64,000 bases of DNA from Amycolatopsis sp. DSM 110486 (GCF_019468465.1 NZ_CP080519.1:1007001-1071000), one strand, 5' to 3'; positions 48,176 to 56,642 are shown, numbered from the stretch's first letter. The notes: a model not told the origin generated them from the letters alone. Made by a program: numbers and translations.

Positions 48176-49003
48176 TCACCCACCCACGGCATACGCGGCG
48201 GGCCGGCGGTCGGCCAGGTGCGCCATCGCCCGGCGCGCGCCCGCCAACGCCGCGGCGACGTCCAGCTCGGCGATCGCCAGCCCCTCGCCCACGCCCGTGT
48301 CGGCCAGCACCTCACCACCCGGGTCGACGATCTTCGCGCTCGCCACGAACCGCAGGTCGCCGAAGGTGCCGGACTGGTTCGCCGATACCCACACGATCTG
48401 GTTCTCCAACGCACGGGCTCGGTCGAACAGGTCGAACCGGCGCTTCCACCGGTCCTCGGCGAGGTCGGCACTCGGGTTGGTCCGGCTGCCCGGCCACGCC
48501 GACATGCACACCACCACCTGCGCGCCATCGAGCGCCAGCGCCCGCGCCGACTCCGGAAACGCCTTGTCGTAACAGATCATCATGCCCAGCCGGCCCACCG
48601 GCGTGTCGAACGCGGCGAACCCGCTGCCCGCGCCGTAGCTGGCGTCCTCCGACAACGGCTGGTGCACCTTCCGGTGGTGCCCCAGCACGCCGTCGCCGGT
48701 CACGCACACGGCCGAGTTGTAGCGCCGGTCGCCGTCGCGCTCGCAGTACCCGGCCGTGACCACGAGGTCGCCCGCCAGCTCGGCCAGGCGGCGGATCTCC
48801 GGGCCCGCCGGGTCGAGCGCGGGCGGGCCCTCCGCGTCACCGTCGAGGTTCGCGAGGTACCCGCCGAGCGCCGCCTCGGGCAGCGCGAGCAGCCCGACGC
48901 CCTCCGCCCTGGCCTCGGCGATCAGCTTCTCGATCCGCGCGAAGTCGCCCTCGACGTCGCGGTCGAAGGGCGCCGCCACCGCGGCCATCCGCACCGTGCT
49001 CAT
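48176..49003 (-). CDS. Nitrilase (carbon-nitrogen hydrolase), Nit1-type, catalytic triad intact
   Basis: 275 residues with Glu43 in LALPEAALGGY, Lys112 in HHRKVHQP and Cys144 in GMMICYDKAFPES, the complete nitrilase-superfamily triad. Nit1 is the defining enzyme of the Nit1C cluster; its true substrate is not settled, though the cluster has been linked genetically to cyanide assimilation and nitrogen starvation. GAGGAG precedes the ATG. It is immediately followed by a degenerate paralogue. Confidence 0.9.
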   Translation of the reverse strand: MSTVRMAAVAAPFDRDVEGDFARIEKLIAEARAEGVGLLALPEAALGGYLANLDGDAEGPPALDPAGPEIRRLAELAGDLVVTAGYCERDGDRRYNSAVCVTGDGVLGHHRKVHQPLSEDASYGAGSGFAAFDTPVGRLGMMICYDKAFPESARALALDGAQVVVCMSAWPGSRTNPSADLAEDRWKRRFDLFDRARALENQIVWVSANQSGTFGDLRFVASAKIVDPGGEVLADTGVGEGLAIAELDVAAALAGARRAMAHLADRRPAAYAVGG

Positions 49004-49016
49004 GTTCTCTCCTCGG

Positions 49017-50390
49017 TCATGCTGCCTCCCCCAACCCTGTGACCCCGCCGTCCACGACGGTGGTCACCTCGCCGTCCGGCCACCGCAGCCGCACGCCGGA
49101 TCCCGCCACGAGCTCGCCGCATTCGGCGGTCACGGCGGCGCGGGCCGGAGCGGGCGCCCCGGCCGTGAGCATCGCGAAGCCCGGGAAGCAGGTGAACCAG
49201 TCGCCCACCGTCGTCCCGGCCGGGCGCGGCACCTTCGTGACGTCCAGCACCGCGCCGCAGCCCGACGCCTCGGCGAGCATCCCGAGCGTGCCGGCGAGGC
49301 CCGCCATCGACACGTCCTTCGCCGCCGCGGGCCGCGCCCGGGCGACGGCGCCGAGCTGGTCACGCAGCTCGGGTGTGCGCCGTGAGCTCGTCGAATCCCA
49401 TTGCCGCCCGGTGTAGCCGGGCCGCCAGCGGCCTTCGAGGTCGGCGGTCAGGTACACCGCCTGGCCGGGTTGTCCGCCGCCACCTGGCACCGGCTCGGCA
49501 GCGCGGCCCAGCGCGGTGACGGCCAACGACGCCGGGACGCCGAACTGCGTGTGCCCGCCGAGCACCGGCACCCCGTACGCGGTGCTCGCCTTCCGGAGTC
49601 CGGAAAGGACTCTCGCCGCGAACGACGCGTCCCGCGCGCCCAGAGCGTCCAGCAGCGCAACGGGTTCCGCACCCATCGCCGCCAGGTCGTTCACGTTCAC
49701 CAGCACCGAGCACCAGCCCGCCCACTCCGGATCGCGCTCGACCATCGACGGCACGATCGCGTCGCACGCCGCGACGAGATCGCTGCCCGGAATCGGCACG
49801 CCGTCGTCGCCGAAGAAGCCCGGGCTGCCGGTGAGGCCGGGCAACAGTGTCCCCAGTGGACGTTTGGTGGCCTGCGCCAACGCGGCCACTCGGCCGATCG
49901 GCCAGCGCATCAGGACGTGCCGGACATCCGCGACCGTGACCGGCCGGACGTGCTGCCAGCCCAGCCGTGTGAACATCCGCTCGTTCTGCACCTGCACGGT
50001 CGCCTCGAACCGCAGCGCGCCTTCCGTTTCGGCCCGGGCGCACGCGGCTCGCACGAGAGCGCGTCCGACACCGTGCGGGCTGCCCGGCGCGACGACCAGC
50101 CGTCCACCGGTCCACCAGCCGAAGTCCGGGCCGTCTTGTGCCGGGCCGAGCCGGACGCCGCCGAGCACGGTGCCGGCGGCGTCGCGCGCCACGAGCACCA
50201 GCGTCCGCGGGTCGGTGTCGCGGTCATCGACGTCATGGCTCGCGAACAGGCCTTGGCGCTCGACAAACGTCTCGTGCCGCAAAGCCCGGTACGCCGTCAG
50301 TCCACTGTGGTCGGCCGGTTCGATTCGGAACTCCGGTGGGGAAGCGGCGCTACGGGAATCGCCGAGCAACGCCAGGATGTCGTGCTCCAC
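49017..50390 (-). CDS. Fused GNAT N-acetyltransferase and AIR-synthase-like protein, MSMEG_0567/sll0787 family
   Basis: 457 residues. Residues ~15-145 form a GNAT acetyltransferase with acetyl-CoA loop PGSPHGVGRALVRAAC. Residues ~165-450 resemble AIR synthase/PurM-type ATP-binding proteins (FFGDDGVPIPGSD, VLVNVNDLAAMGAEPVALLDAL, PVLGGHTQFG). In cyanobacteria these are separate genes (sll0786, sll0787). The GTG at 50390 is chosen since GGGAGG lies 6 bases upstream and it follows the radical SAM stop by one base; a GTG at 50408 is in frame but has no ribosome site. Confidence 0.9.
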   Translation of the reverse strand: MEHDILALLGDSRSAASPPEFRIEPADHSGLTAYRALRHETFVERQGLFASHDVDDRDTDPRTLVLVARDAAGTVLGGVRLGPAQDGPDFGWWTGGRLVVAPGSPHGVGRALVRAACARAETEGALRFEATVQVQNERMFTRLGWQHVRPVTVADVRHVLMRWPIGRVAALAQATKRPLGTLLPGLTGSPGFFGDDGVPIPGSDLVAACDAIVPSMVERDPEWAGWCSVLVNVNDLAAMGAEPVALLDALGARDASFAARVLSGLRKASTAYGVPVLGGHTQFGVPASLAVTALGRAAEPVPGGGGQPGQAVYLTADLEGRWRPGYTGRQWDSTSSRRTPELRDQLGAVARARPAAAKDVSMAGLAGTLGMLAEASGCGAVLDVTKVPRPAGTTVGDWFTCFPGFAMLTAGAPAPARAAVTAECGELVAGSGVRLRWPDGEVTTVVDGGVTGLGEAA

Positions 50391-50391
50391 T

Positions 50392-51477
50392 TCAGCCTCC
50401 CGCCGCACTGAGCACGCTGCACGCTCCGCAAGCCGCGCAACCCGCTCCCTGGTCCGCCCCGGTCATCCCCGCGGCCCGCAACAGCTCAGCCACCCGCAGC
50501 GTCACGTCACGCACCAACGCAGGCGTTGGGGCCACGGCGCCGTCGCGTCGGGCAAGCGTGCCGAGCATCGGCCGCATCGGTACCACGAACGGGTACACGC
50601 CCCGCTCGATCAGCCGACCGGCGCCCGCGACGAGCTCGTCCGGATCCTCACCGAGGCCGATCAGCAGGTACGTCGACACGCGGTTGGGGCCGAACACGCG
50701 CACGGCCTCGTCCCACGCCGCCTCGTACTCCGCCATCGGCACACTCGACTTGCCGGGCATCCACCGGCGGCGCACGTCCTCGTCGAGCGACTCCACGTGG
50801 ATGCCGATCGACGTCGCGCCCGCCTCGCGCAGCTCGGTCAGCACGGCGAGGTCGCCTGGCGGCTCGATCTGCACCTGGATCGGCAAGCCGGGCACGGCGT
50901 CGAGCACCGCGCGCACGCAGCGCACGAGGTGCCGGGCCCCGCGATCCGGCCCGGCCGTGGTGCCGGTGGTCAGCACCATCTGCTTGATCCCGTCGAGCCG
51001 CACGGCCGCTTCCGCGACCTCGGCGAGCTGCGCCGGGGTCTTGGCCGCGACCGTCGAATCGGCGTGAAGCGACTCTTCGATGGTGCAGAACCGGCAACGC
51101 TGGTCTTCGACGTAGCGGATGCAGGTCTGCACGACGGTGCTCGCGAGCACGTCCTTCCCGTGCAGCAGCGCGATCTTGCGATAGGGCACCCCGTCCTCGG
51201 TGGACAGGTCGTAGAACTTCGGCCGGGCCACGGGTTCGACCGAGAGGCCGAGGTCCAGCGAGCCGCGGAACACGCGACCTTCCCGTACTTGGTAGGGACT
51301 TTCGTCGTTCAGCGGCAGCGTGGCGTTGGCACCGTCGACGACCAGGTGCCCGTCGTCACTCGGCCCGGCGCCTTTGCTGCGCTGCACGGGTGCGTCCATC
51401 CGCACCCCGCGGACGGCCATGTCGGCGCGGGTGTCCAGAATATCTTCGGTGTCGATGTCAGTGGTGCCAACGCGCAC
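50392..51477 (-). CDS. Radical SAM protein, MSMEG_0568 family
   Basis: 361 residues. The cluster cysteines appear to be Cys119, Cys128 and Cys131 (CIRYVEDQRCRFC), a Cys-x8-Cys-x2-Cys pattern rather than Cys-x3-Cys-x2-Cys. The rest of the barrel is recognisable (VLTTGTTAGPDRG, IQVQIEPPGDL, IGIHVESLDEDVRRRW). A C-terminal GCAACGACS could hold a second cluster or a metal. It is expected to do radical chemistry on an unknown substrate of the Nit1C pathway. AGGAGG lies upstream of the GTG, overlapping the end of the previous gene. Confidence 0.9.
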   Translation of the reverse strand: MRVGTTDIDTEDILDTRADMAVRGVRMDAPVQRSKGAGPSDDGHLVVDGANATLPLNDESPYQVREGRVFRGSLDLGLSVEPVARPKFYDLSTEDGVPYRKIALLHGKDVLASTVVQTCIRYVEDQRCRFCTIEESLHADSTVAAKTPAQLAEVAEAAVRLDGIKQMVLTTGTTAGPDRGARHLVRCVRAVLDAVPGLPIQVQIEPPGDLAVLTELREAGATSIGIHVESLDEDVRRRWMPGKSSVPMAEYEAAWDEAVRVFGPNRVSTYLLIGLGEDPDELVAGAGRLIERGVYPFVVPMRPMLGTLARRDGAVAPTPALVRDVTLRVAELLRAAGMTGADQGAGCAACGACSVLSAAGG

Positions 51478-51486
51478 GCCCGCCTC

Positions 51487-51999
51487 CTAGAACATGTACG
51501 TGGAGTTGATGATCGCGCCCTTGCGCGCGTAGTGGATCAACGCGTCCTGCACGTCGAGCGGGTGCGCCGGGATCACGCCTTCGATGAGGTCTTCCTCGCG
51601 GGCGCCGTGCAGCGAAAGCCCGAAGCGGCAGCAGTAGACCTTGCCGCCCTCGGCGATGAACGTCTTGAGCTGGTCGTTGATGTTCAGCTCGCCGGGGAAC
51701 GCGGCGTTGCCGGTGGTGGGGAACCCGCGCGTGGCCAGGCAGTTGAGCGAGCCCGGGCCGTAGAAGTAGATCGCGGTCTCGAAACCCTTGCGCAGCGCGC
51801 GGGTCGCCTGCAGGATCGCGACGAAGCTCACCGACGACTCGTGCGCGATGCCGTGCACGAGGGTGAAGTACGTCTCCCCGTTCTCCGCCTGGTAGTCGGG
51901 GAAGATCTTGGTGGCGCCGTAGAGGTTCGAACCCTGCGGCAAAGACGGGTGCGGAATCTCGTCGAGGCTGGTCTTCTCGAGGTCGGTCAGCTCGGCCAT
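51487..51999 (-). CDS. MSMEG_0572/Sll0783-family nitrogen-starvation protein
   Basis: 170 residues with IYFYGPGSLNCLATRGFPTTG and KVYCCRFGLSLHGA. The arrangement recalls DsrE-like folds with exposed cysteines, though that is only a resemblance. The family is one of the invariant members of Nit1C clusters and is named from induction in nitrogen-starved cells; its biochemical role is unknown. AAAGGGAAA precedes the ATG, 3 bases after the amidohydrolase stop. Confidence 0.88.
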   Translation of the reverse strand: MAELTDLEKTSLDEIPHPSLPQGSNLYGATKIFPDYQAENGETYFTLVHGIAHESSVSFVAILQATRALRKGFETAIYFYGPGSLNCLATRGFPTTGNAAFPGELNINDQLKTFIAEGGKVYCCRFGLSLHGAREEDLIEGVIPAHPLDVQDALIHYARKGAIINSTYMF

Positions 52000-52002
52000 C
52001 GG

Positions 52003-52839
52003 TCATTTCCCTTTCTTCGGTCCGTACAGCACCTCGAACGTGCTCCGGAAAACGTGGTCGGCCAGCTCGCCGTCGCCGACCACCGCGGTCAGCTTCGCGA
52101 GCTCGCCCTCGTGGTCGCCCCACGGCTCGTCGGAGGCGAAGAGCACGCGGTCGTGCCCGATGCCGCGCCGGGAGATCTCCTCGGCGAGCCAGCGCGGGGT
52201 GAAGCCGATCGCCCAGGACAGGTCGGTGTAGACCTTTTTGCCGGCGGCGATCCAGTCGAAGAAGCGGCCGCCGGCGAGCTTGATGTGCCCGCTCATGCCG
52301 CCGCCGAAGTGCACGAGGTGCAGCTTCGCGTGGTCGGCGTACTCGTCGACAAGTTTTCCCACTTCGTCCACATCGGACGCGGCGCCGGGCGAGGTGTGGA
52401 CGTGGACGACTAGGTCGTGCTCGCGGGCGGTGGCAAAGATCTTGTCGAGCTGGGGTTTGCAGGCCGGGTCGCTCGCGCGGCCGCCGAGGAGGAAGCTGAG
52501 CTTGAGCGCGCGGACGCCGGGTTCGCCGGCGAGCTTGAGTGCCTGGTCGGTTCTCGCGGCGTCTTCTTTCCGGGGCGACACCCACAGAGCCGCGGCGAGG
52601 CGGTCGTCCTTTTCGGATGCTTCGACGCAGAGCTCGTTGAAGGAGAACGCGATTTCCGGGTCGGGCACGCCGTAGTTGGGGATCACGAGGGCGCGTTCGG
52701 TGCCCTCACGGTCCAAATCGGACAGTAGCTCGTCGATCGTCGCGCGCGCACCGACGGCCGGGGCGACCGGCGGGCCGCCGTAGAAGGGGTACGCGGGCAG
52801 CACGCCGAGGTGGCGGTGGGCGTCGGCGATCCAGCGCAT
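52003..52839 (-). CDS. Amidohydrolase-family (metal-dependent TIM-barrel) protein in the Nit1C operon
   Basis: 278 residues. HxH-type metal ligands are in IADAHRHLG at the N-terminus, with VVHVHTSPG and HLVHFGGGMSGH in mid-barrel and the final Asp in LFASDEPWGDHEG, the amidohydrolase_2 pattern. It may hydrolyse or decarboxylate a pathway intermediate. Its ATG shares a base with the TGA of the flavoprotein gene, so the two are translationally coupled. A Nit1C gene for an MSMEG_0570-type small protein is not visible in this operon. Confidence 0.87.
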   Translation of the reverse strand: MRWIADAHRHLGVLPAYPFYGGPPVAPAVGARATIDELLSDLDREGTERALVIPNYGVPDPEIAFSFNELCVEASEKDDRLAAALWVSPRKEDAARTDQALKLAGEPGVRALKLSFLLGGRASDPACKPQLDKIFATAREHDLVVHVHTSPGAASDVDEVGKLVDEYADHAKLHLVHFGGGMSGHIKLAGGRFFDWIAAGKKVYTDLSWAIGFTPRWLAEEISRRGIGHDRVLFASDEPWGDHEGELAKLTAVVGDGELADHVFRSTFEVLYGPKKGK

Positions 52840-54158
52840 CACGCGACCGTCCTCGGAGCGACCCAGTCGTCGGCCGGCTCGGTGTTTCGTGGCGTGCCGG
52901 AGATCCAGCGGACGTCGGCCGCGCGCTCGCCCGCGACGATGCGTCGCGCCAGGTATTCCGCGTCGGCACCGACGCCGCAGAACCGGCCGGAGCCCCAGGT
53001 GTGCTGCCACGGCAGGCCGAGGAAGAACAGACCCGGGCAGGTCGTGACGCCGCGGCGGTGCGTCGGGTAGCCCTTGCCGTCGAACACGGGAACGTCGATC
53101 CAGCGGTGGTCCCGGCCGAATCCGGTGCTCCAGACGACGGCGGAGATCCCTTTCGTGTCAAGGGTTCGCGGCTCGTTGTCCGGCTGCCAGACGGGAGTGT
53201 AGCGGGGTTCTGGTGGTGCTTCGATGTTCGCCCGGGTGAGGTAGGCGTCGATCGAGTCCTTGATGCCTTCGGACACGGCGTCTGCCGCGTCGAGGTTGCG
53301 CCGGAGATCGGGGGCGAAGGTCAGGGTGTGGTCGCGGACGTCGGTGAGGCGCCCGTAGAGCTGCATGCCCTCGCGGGCGAACGCGCGCAGGTCGATGTCG
53401 TGGCCGCCGTCGCGTCCGGTGACGTAGTGGTTGGCACGGAACCGGACGGCGTCGGCGTCGGCGAACTCGTCGATTCCCCTGGCGTAGTAACCCATGTCGT
53501 CGAGCCAGGCCACCACGTCGCGGCCCCGGTAGCGCCGCGCCACCCGCGGCGCCGACCCGACCGCGAGGTGCACGCGGCGGCCGGCGAGGTGCAGATCCTC
53601 GGCGATCTGGCAGCCGGACTGGCCGGTGCCGACCACGAGCACCTCGCCGTCGGGCAGCTGCTCCGGGTTGCGGTAGTCGGAACTGTGCAGCTGCGTCGTG
53701 GTGGCCGGCAACCGCTCGGCCAGCCGCGGCTTGAGCGGCACCTGGTACGGGCCGGTCGCCACCACGACGTGGTCCGCCGTCAGCTCACCCTGCGTGGTGG
53801 CCACGCGGAACCCGCCACCGGGCACCTTCGTCAGGCGCGTGGCCTCGACCCCCTCGACGATCGGCACGTCGAAGGATTTCTTGTAGTCTTCGAGGTAGGC
53901 GACGATGTCGTCGCGCACCATGAACCCGTCCGGATCACCACCGGGGTAGGGGAAACCGGGAAGCCGGCACTGCCAGTTGGGCGTCACCAGGCAGAAGCTG
54001 TCCCAGCGGCGTTCTCGCCACTCGTGCCCCGCGCTCGCGCGCTCGAGCACCACGTGCCCGACCCCGGCGGTCGTCAGGCACTGGGACATCGAGAGCCCCG
54101 CTTGTCCGCCGCCGATCACGATCACCGGCCGGTGCAGGCCGTCGAGCTGGAAGTTCAT
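52839..54158 (-). CDS. MSMEG_0569-family flavin-dependent oxidoreductase
   Basis: 439 residues with two dinucleotide-binding motifs: FAD site [17 protein letters not shown] near residue 13 and NADPH site [17 protein letters not shown] near residue 175. The layout is that of flavin monooxygenases and ornithine-hydroxylase relatives; ATG at the C-terminal side reads [17 protein letters not shown]. First gene of the eight-gene Nit1C operon. The 250 bases upstream (54159-54408) contain several GTTAC/GTTAAC words but no box that I can assign. Ribosome site weak (GGCGGTG). Confidence 0.9.
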   Translation of the reverse strand: MNFQLDGLHRPVIVIGGGQAGLSMSQCLTTAGVGHVVLERASAGHEWRERRWDSFCLVTPNWQCRLPGFPYPGGDPDGFMVRDDIVAYLEDYKKSFDVPIVEGVEATRLTKVPGGGFRVATTQGELTADHVVVATGPYQVPLKPRLAERLPATTTQLHSSDYRNPEQLPDGEVLVVGTGQSGCQIAEDLHLAGRRVHLAVGSAPRVARRYRGRDVVAWLDDMGYYARGIDEFADADAVRFRANHYVTGRDGGHDIDLRAFAREGMQLYGRLTDVRDHTLTFAPDLRRNLDAADAVSEGIKDSIDAYLTRANIEAPPEPRYTPVWQPDNEPRTLDTKGISAVVWSTGFGRDHRWIDVPVFDGKGYPTHRRGVTTCPGLFFLGLPWQHTWGSGRFCGVGADAEYLARRIVAGERAADVRWISGTPRNTEPADDWVAPRTVA

Positions 54159-54408
54159 GCCGCACAGTGCACCGCCGGGCGGAGTCCGAACCGTTTCATC
54201 CGGAACACCGCCGTGTTACATGCACCGCGCAGAGTTACGGTTCCCGGCGGTGTGCGTTAACACGATTTCGGGTGGGGGTAAGAAATCGCGCCGCCCGCCT
54301 CACCCGATCGAGTGACGTCAGGCAGGACAACCCTTCAGGCTTCTCGGGCGTGTGAGCTCAGAACGCCCCTCCGCGGGCGCAGCCCGGCGAGCGAGCGAGG
54401 GAACTCGA

Positions 54409-55131
54409 GTGGGACGCTGGATCACGAAGAACGGCCAGCACATCTACATCAAGGGCAGCGGCAAGGGTGTCGCTGTCGCAGTCGCCGGCCTGATGTTGTT
54501 CGGTGGTGCTGCGGGGGCCGGAGCGCTCAGCGGTGCCGCGGGCGGAGCCGCCGTGGATGCGGCAGCTGAGTCGCTGGCCGGGAACACCGCAGGCGACGTC
54601 GTGGACTCGCTGCCGGGACGCTCGCTGAAAGCCCGGACCAAGTCCGGGCAGGAAAGCGCACGCAAGGGCGATGCCAAGAACGCGTGGAGCCGGCTGAAGT
54701 TCAAGGAGCTCAAGCGCAAGGTCGAACGCAAGCTCGAACCGGAGGCCGACTGCTTGGTCGCCGCGTCGGGCCGGGTCCGAGAGTTCCTGGCCAAGACCCC
54801 GTGCACATCGCTGGACCGGATGCTCCTGGCCGTCGGAGACGGTCGTGGCAACGCGGCTGTCGTCTCGGTGGTGCGTGTCGGGTTCAAGACCAAGGCTCAG
54901 GCAGGCAAATTCCGTCAGGTCGAGACTGTGCAGGGCATTGGGGACGTCCGCCCGTTGGAGGCCGCCGTGACGCTCGGGCTGGCCGGTGTCCGCATGACGG
55001 GCCTCAACTACTCCGACCGTCCCGACGGCACCGGCTTGGTCGTCGCCGAAGCAGATCAAGCCACTGGGCACGTGCCGCGTGAGACCTTGCAGGCGCTCGC
55101 CGAGGTCGCCGCGTACCTGCCGGTGAAGTAA
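54409..55131 (+). CDS. Membrane-anchored protein of unknown function
   Basis: 240 residues from GTG 54409, which has GAGGGAA 6 bases upstream (an in-frame start at 54352 adds low-complexity sequence). It opens GRWITKNGQHIYIKGSGKG, then has a glycine/alanine-rich hydrophobic stretch (about 21-52). A highly charged Lys/Arg-rich segment (about 75-110) and a C-terminal alpha/beta domain follow (about 115-240), with two cysteines. Topology suggests one membrane pass. No family is assigned. It ends at a strong terminator. Confidence 0.7.
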   Translation: MGRWITKNGQHIYIKGSGKGVAVAVAGLMLFGGAAGAGALSGAAGGAAVDAAAESLAGNTAGDVVDSLPGRSLKARTKSGQESARKGDAKNAWSRLKFKELKRKVERKLEPEADCLVAASGRVREFLAKTPCTSLDRMLLAVGDGRGNAAVVSVVRVGFKTKAQAGKFRQVETVQGIGDVRPLEAAVTLGLAGVRMTGLNYSDRPDGTGLVVAEADQATGHVPRETLQALAEVAAYLPVK

Positions 55132-55133
55132 AC

Positions 55134-55174
55134 GAAACAGGGCCCTTCCGCCGACAACGGAAGGGCCCTGTTTC
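55134..55174. terminator. Strong bidirectional hairpin terminator
   Basis: A perfect 17-bp stem (55134-55150 with 55158-55174), a 7-base loop and TTTC/GAAA ends. It lies between the stop at 55131 and the stop of the convergent ferredoxin gene at 55181, so it serves both. Confidence 0.92.
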
Positions 55175-55180
55175 ACCACC

Positions 55181-55396
55181 TCAAGGCCGTGGCCCCACAA
55201 CCTCCGCGCCATCCGTGATCGTGATCGCCATCGCCGGGCAGGAGTCGGCGGCGTCGAGGGCGGTCTCGTCCGGCGGGACGGTGTCGGCCAAGGTGTGGGC
55301 GACCGGGCCGTCCAGGGCGAAGAGCTCCGGCATCAGCGAGGCGCACATGCCGGAGCCGATGCATGTGTGTTCGTCGACTTCCACTTTCCAGGTCAT
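55181..55396 (-). CDS. Ferredoxin, 3Fe-4S type, P450 partner
   Basis: 71 residues. The cluster cysteines are in HTCIGSGMCAS and DSCPAMAI, a Cys-x5-Cys then Cys-Pro arrangement with no fourth ligand, typical of the 3Fe-4S ferredoxins that feed electrons to actinobacterial P450s. It begins 2 bases after the P450 stop, with a GGTGGTG site inside the P450 gene, so the two are made together. No reductase gene is adjacent. Confidence 0.92.
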   Translation of the reverse strand: MTWKVEVDEHTCIGSGMCASLMPELFALDGPVAHTLADTVPPDETALDAADSCPAMAITITDGAEVVGPRP

Positions 55397-55398
55397 CG

Positions 55399-56589
55399 TC
55401 ACCACCCGATCGGCATGGAGCGTGGTCCGCGGACCAGCATCTGGGTCTTCCACACGATATCGCCGGCGAGGTGGAGGTTCGGCATTTCGCGCGTGAGAGC
55501 TTTCAGCGCCTCCTGCAGCTCCAGGCGGGCGAGCGGCGCGCCGAGGCAGTGGTGCACGCCGTGGCCGAAGCCGAGGTGGTGGGTGTCCTCGCGGTCGAAC
55601 ACGAGGGTGTCCGCGTCGCCGAACTGGAGGCGGTCGCGGTTGGCCGCGCCGATCGCGACGAGCACCGGTTCGCCCTCGCGGACGAGCACGTCGCCGACCT
55701 GCACGTCTTCGGTGGCGTAGCGCGCGAAGCCGGCGCCGGCGCCCAGGGGGACGAAGCGCAGCAGCTCCTCGACGGCGGTGTTGATCAGCGACGGGTCTTC
55801 GACGAGCTTCTTCCACTGCTCCGGCTGGTCGAGCAGCGCGTAGACGAAGTTCGGGATCTGGCTCGCCGTGGTCTCGTGGCCGGCGATGAGGATGCCGACG
55901 CACAGGTCGACGAGCTCCAGCTCCGTGAGCCGGTCGCGCACGTCGCGCGCCTCGATCAGCGCCGTCATCAGGTCGTCCTGCGGCTGCTCGCGGTGCTGCG
56001 CGATCAGGCCTGACATGTACTCGCGCAGCTCCTCGCGGTTGCGCTCGGCCTCCTCGGCGGTCAGGCCGCTCGTGGTCAGCGCCGCGTCGCTCCACACGCG
56101 GAACTTCGGGCGGTCCTCGGCCGGCACGCCGAGCAGCTCGCAGATCACCGCGACGGGGATCGGCAGCGCATACGCGTCGACCAGGTCGGCCGGCTGCCCG
56201 GCCGCCTTCATGTCCTCGATCAGGCCGGTCGCCAGCTCCTCGACGCGCGGCCGCAGCAGCTCCACGCGCCGGACGGTGAACGCCTTCGCCACCAGCGTGC
56301 GCAGCCGCGTGTGGTCGGGCGGGTCCATGGAGAGGATCCCGTTGGTCCGCCGGTGCGCGGTCATCCGCGGCTCGTCCTTCTCCACGGACATCGCGCGCGA
56401 GAACCGCCGGTCTCCCAGCACGAGCCGGGCGTCGGCGAACCGCGTGGCGAGCCAGGCCTGCTCACCGTGCGGCATCTGCACGCGGATCATGCCCTCTGCG
56501 TCGCGGGCGGCGGCATACGCCGCGTTGAGCGCGAGCCCCGCCTCTTCGTTGAACGGGTACGCAAGCGGCTCCGACTGCGTGGTGGTCAT
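55399..56589 (-). CDS. Cytochrome P450
   Basis: 396 residues of the soluble bacterial type. The oxygen-activation helix is LIAGHETTASQ, the ExxR motif is EELLR, and the heme-binding loop is FGHGVHHCLGAPLAR with the cysteine ligand. RLRTLVAKAFT and the overall pattern suggest the CYP105/CYP107 region of the family tree. Such enzymes hydroxylate secondary metabolites or xenobiotics. It is co-transcribed with its ferredoxin. The upstream palindrome at 56623-56642 implies repression, with induction by a small molecule. Confidence 0.93.
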   Translation of the reverse strand: MTTTQSEPLAYPFNEEAGLALNAAYAAARDAEGMIRVQMPHGEQAWLATRFADARLVLGDRRFSRAMSVEKDEPRMTAHRRTNGILSMDPPDHTRLRTLVAKAFTVRRVELLRPRVEELATGLIEDMKAAGQPADLVDAYALPIPVAVICELLGVPAEDRPKFRVWSDAALTTSGLTAEEAERNREELREYMSGLIAQHREQPQDDLMTALIEARDVRDRLTELELVDLCVGILIAGHETTASQIPNFVYALLDQPEQWKKLVEDPSLINTAVEELLRFVPLGAGAGFARYATEDVQVGDVLVREGEPVLVAIGAANRDRLQFGDADTLVFDREDTHHLGFGHGVHHCLGAPLARLELQEALKALTREMPNLHLAGDIVWKTQMLVRGPRSMPIGW

Positions 56590-56622
56590 GTGGAGAACTC
56601 CCAATCTGACGGAAAGTCCGGT

Positions 56623-56642
56623 TTGTAAGCACGCGCTTACAA
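56623..56642. promoter_or_regulatory. Operator-like palindrome upstream of the P450 gene
   Basis: TTGTAAGC-ACGC-GCTTACAA, perfect 8-bp arms with a 4-base centre, 34 bases upstream of the P450 start. Size and symmetry fit a TetR-family operator. The nearest TetR gene is at 59323, across the toxin locus; the link is unproven. Confidence 0.65.

Noticed and set aside
47384..49042. A 552-residue plus-strand frame with internal His/Arg repeats
   Set aside because: It is antisense to the two nitrilases, and the apparent repeat merely reflects their paralogy.
54159..54300. GTTAC at 54215 and 54234 and GTTAAC at 54256 as GlnR nitrogen-control boxes for the Nit1C operon
   Set aside because: The words are spaced 19 and 22 bases apart and do not form GTnAC-n6-GnAAC half-site pairs in either orientation; suggestive but not supportable by eye.
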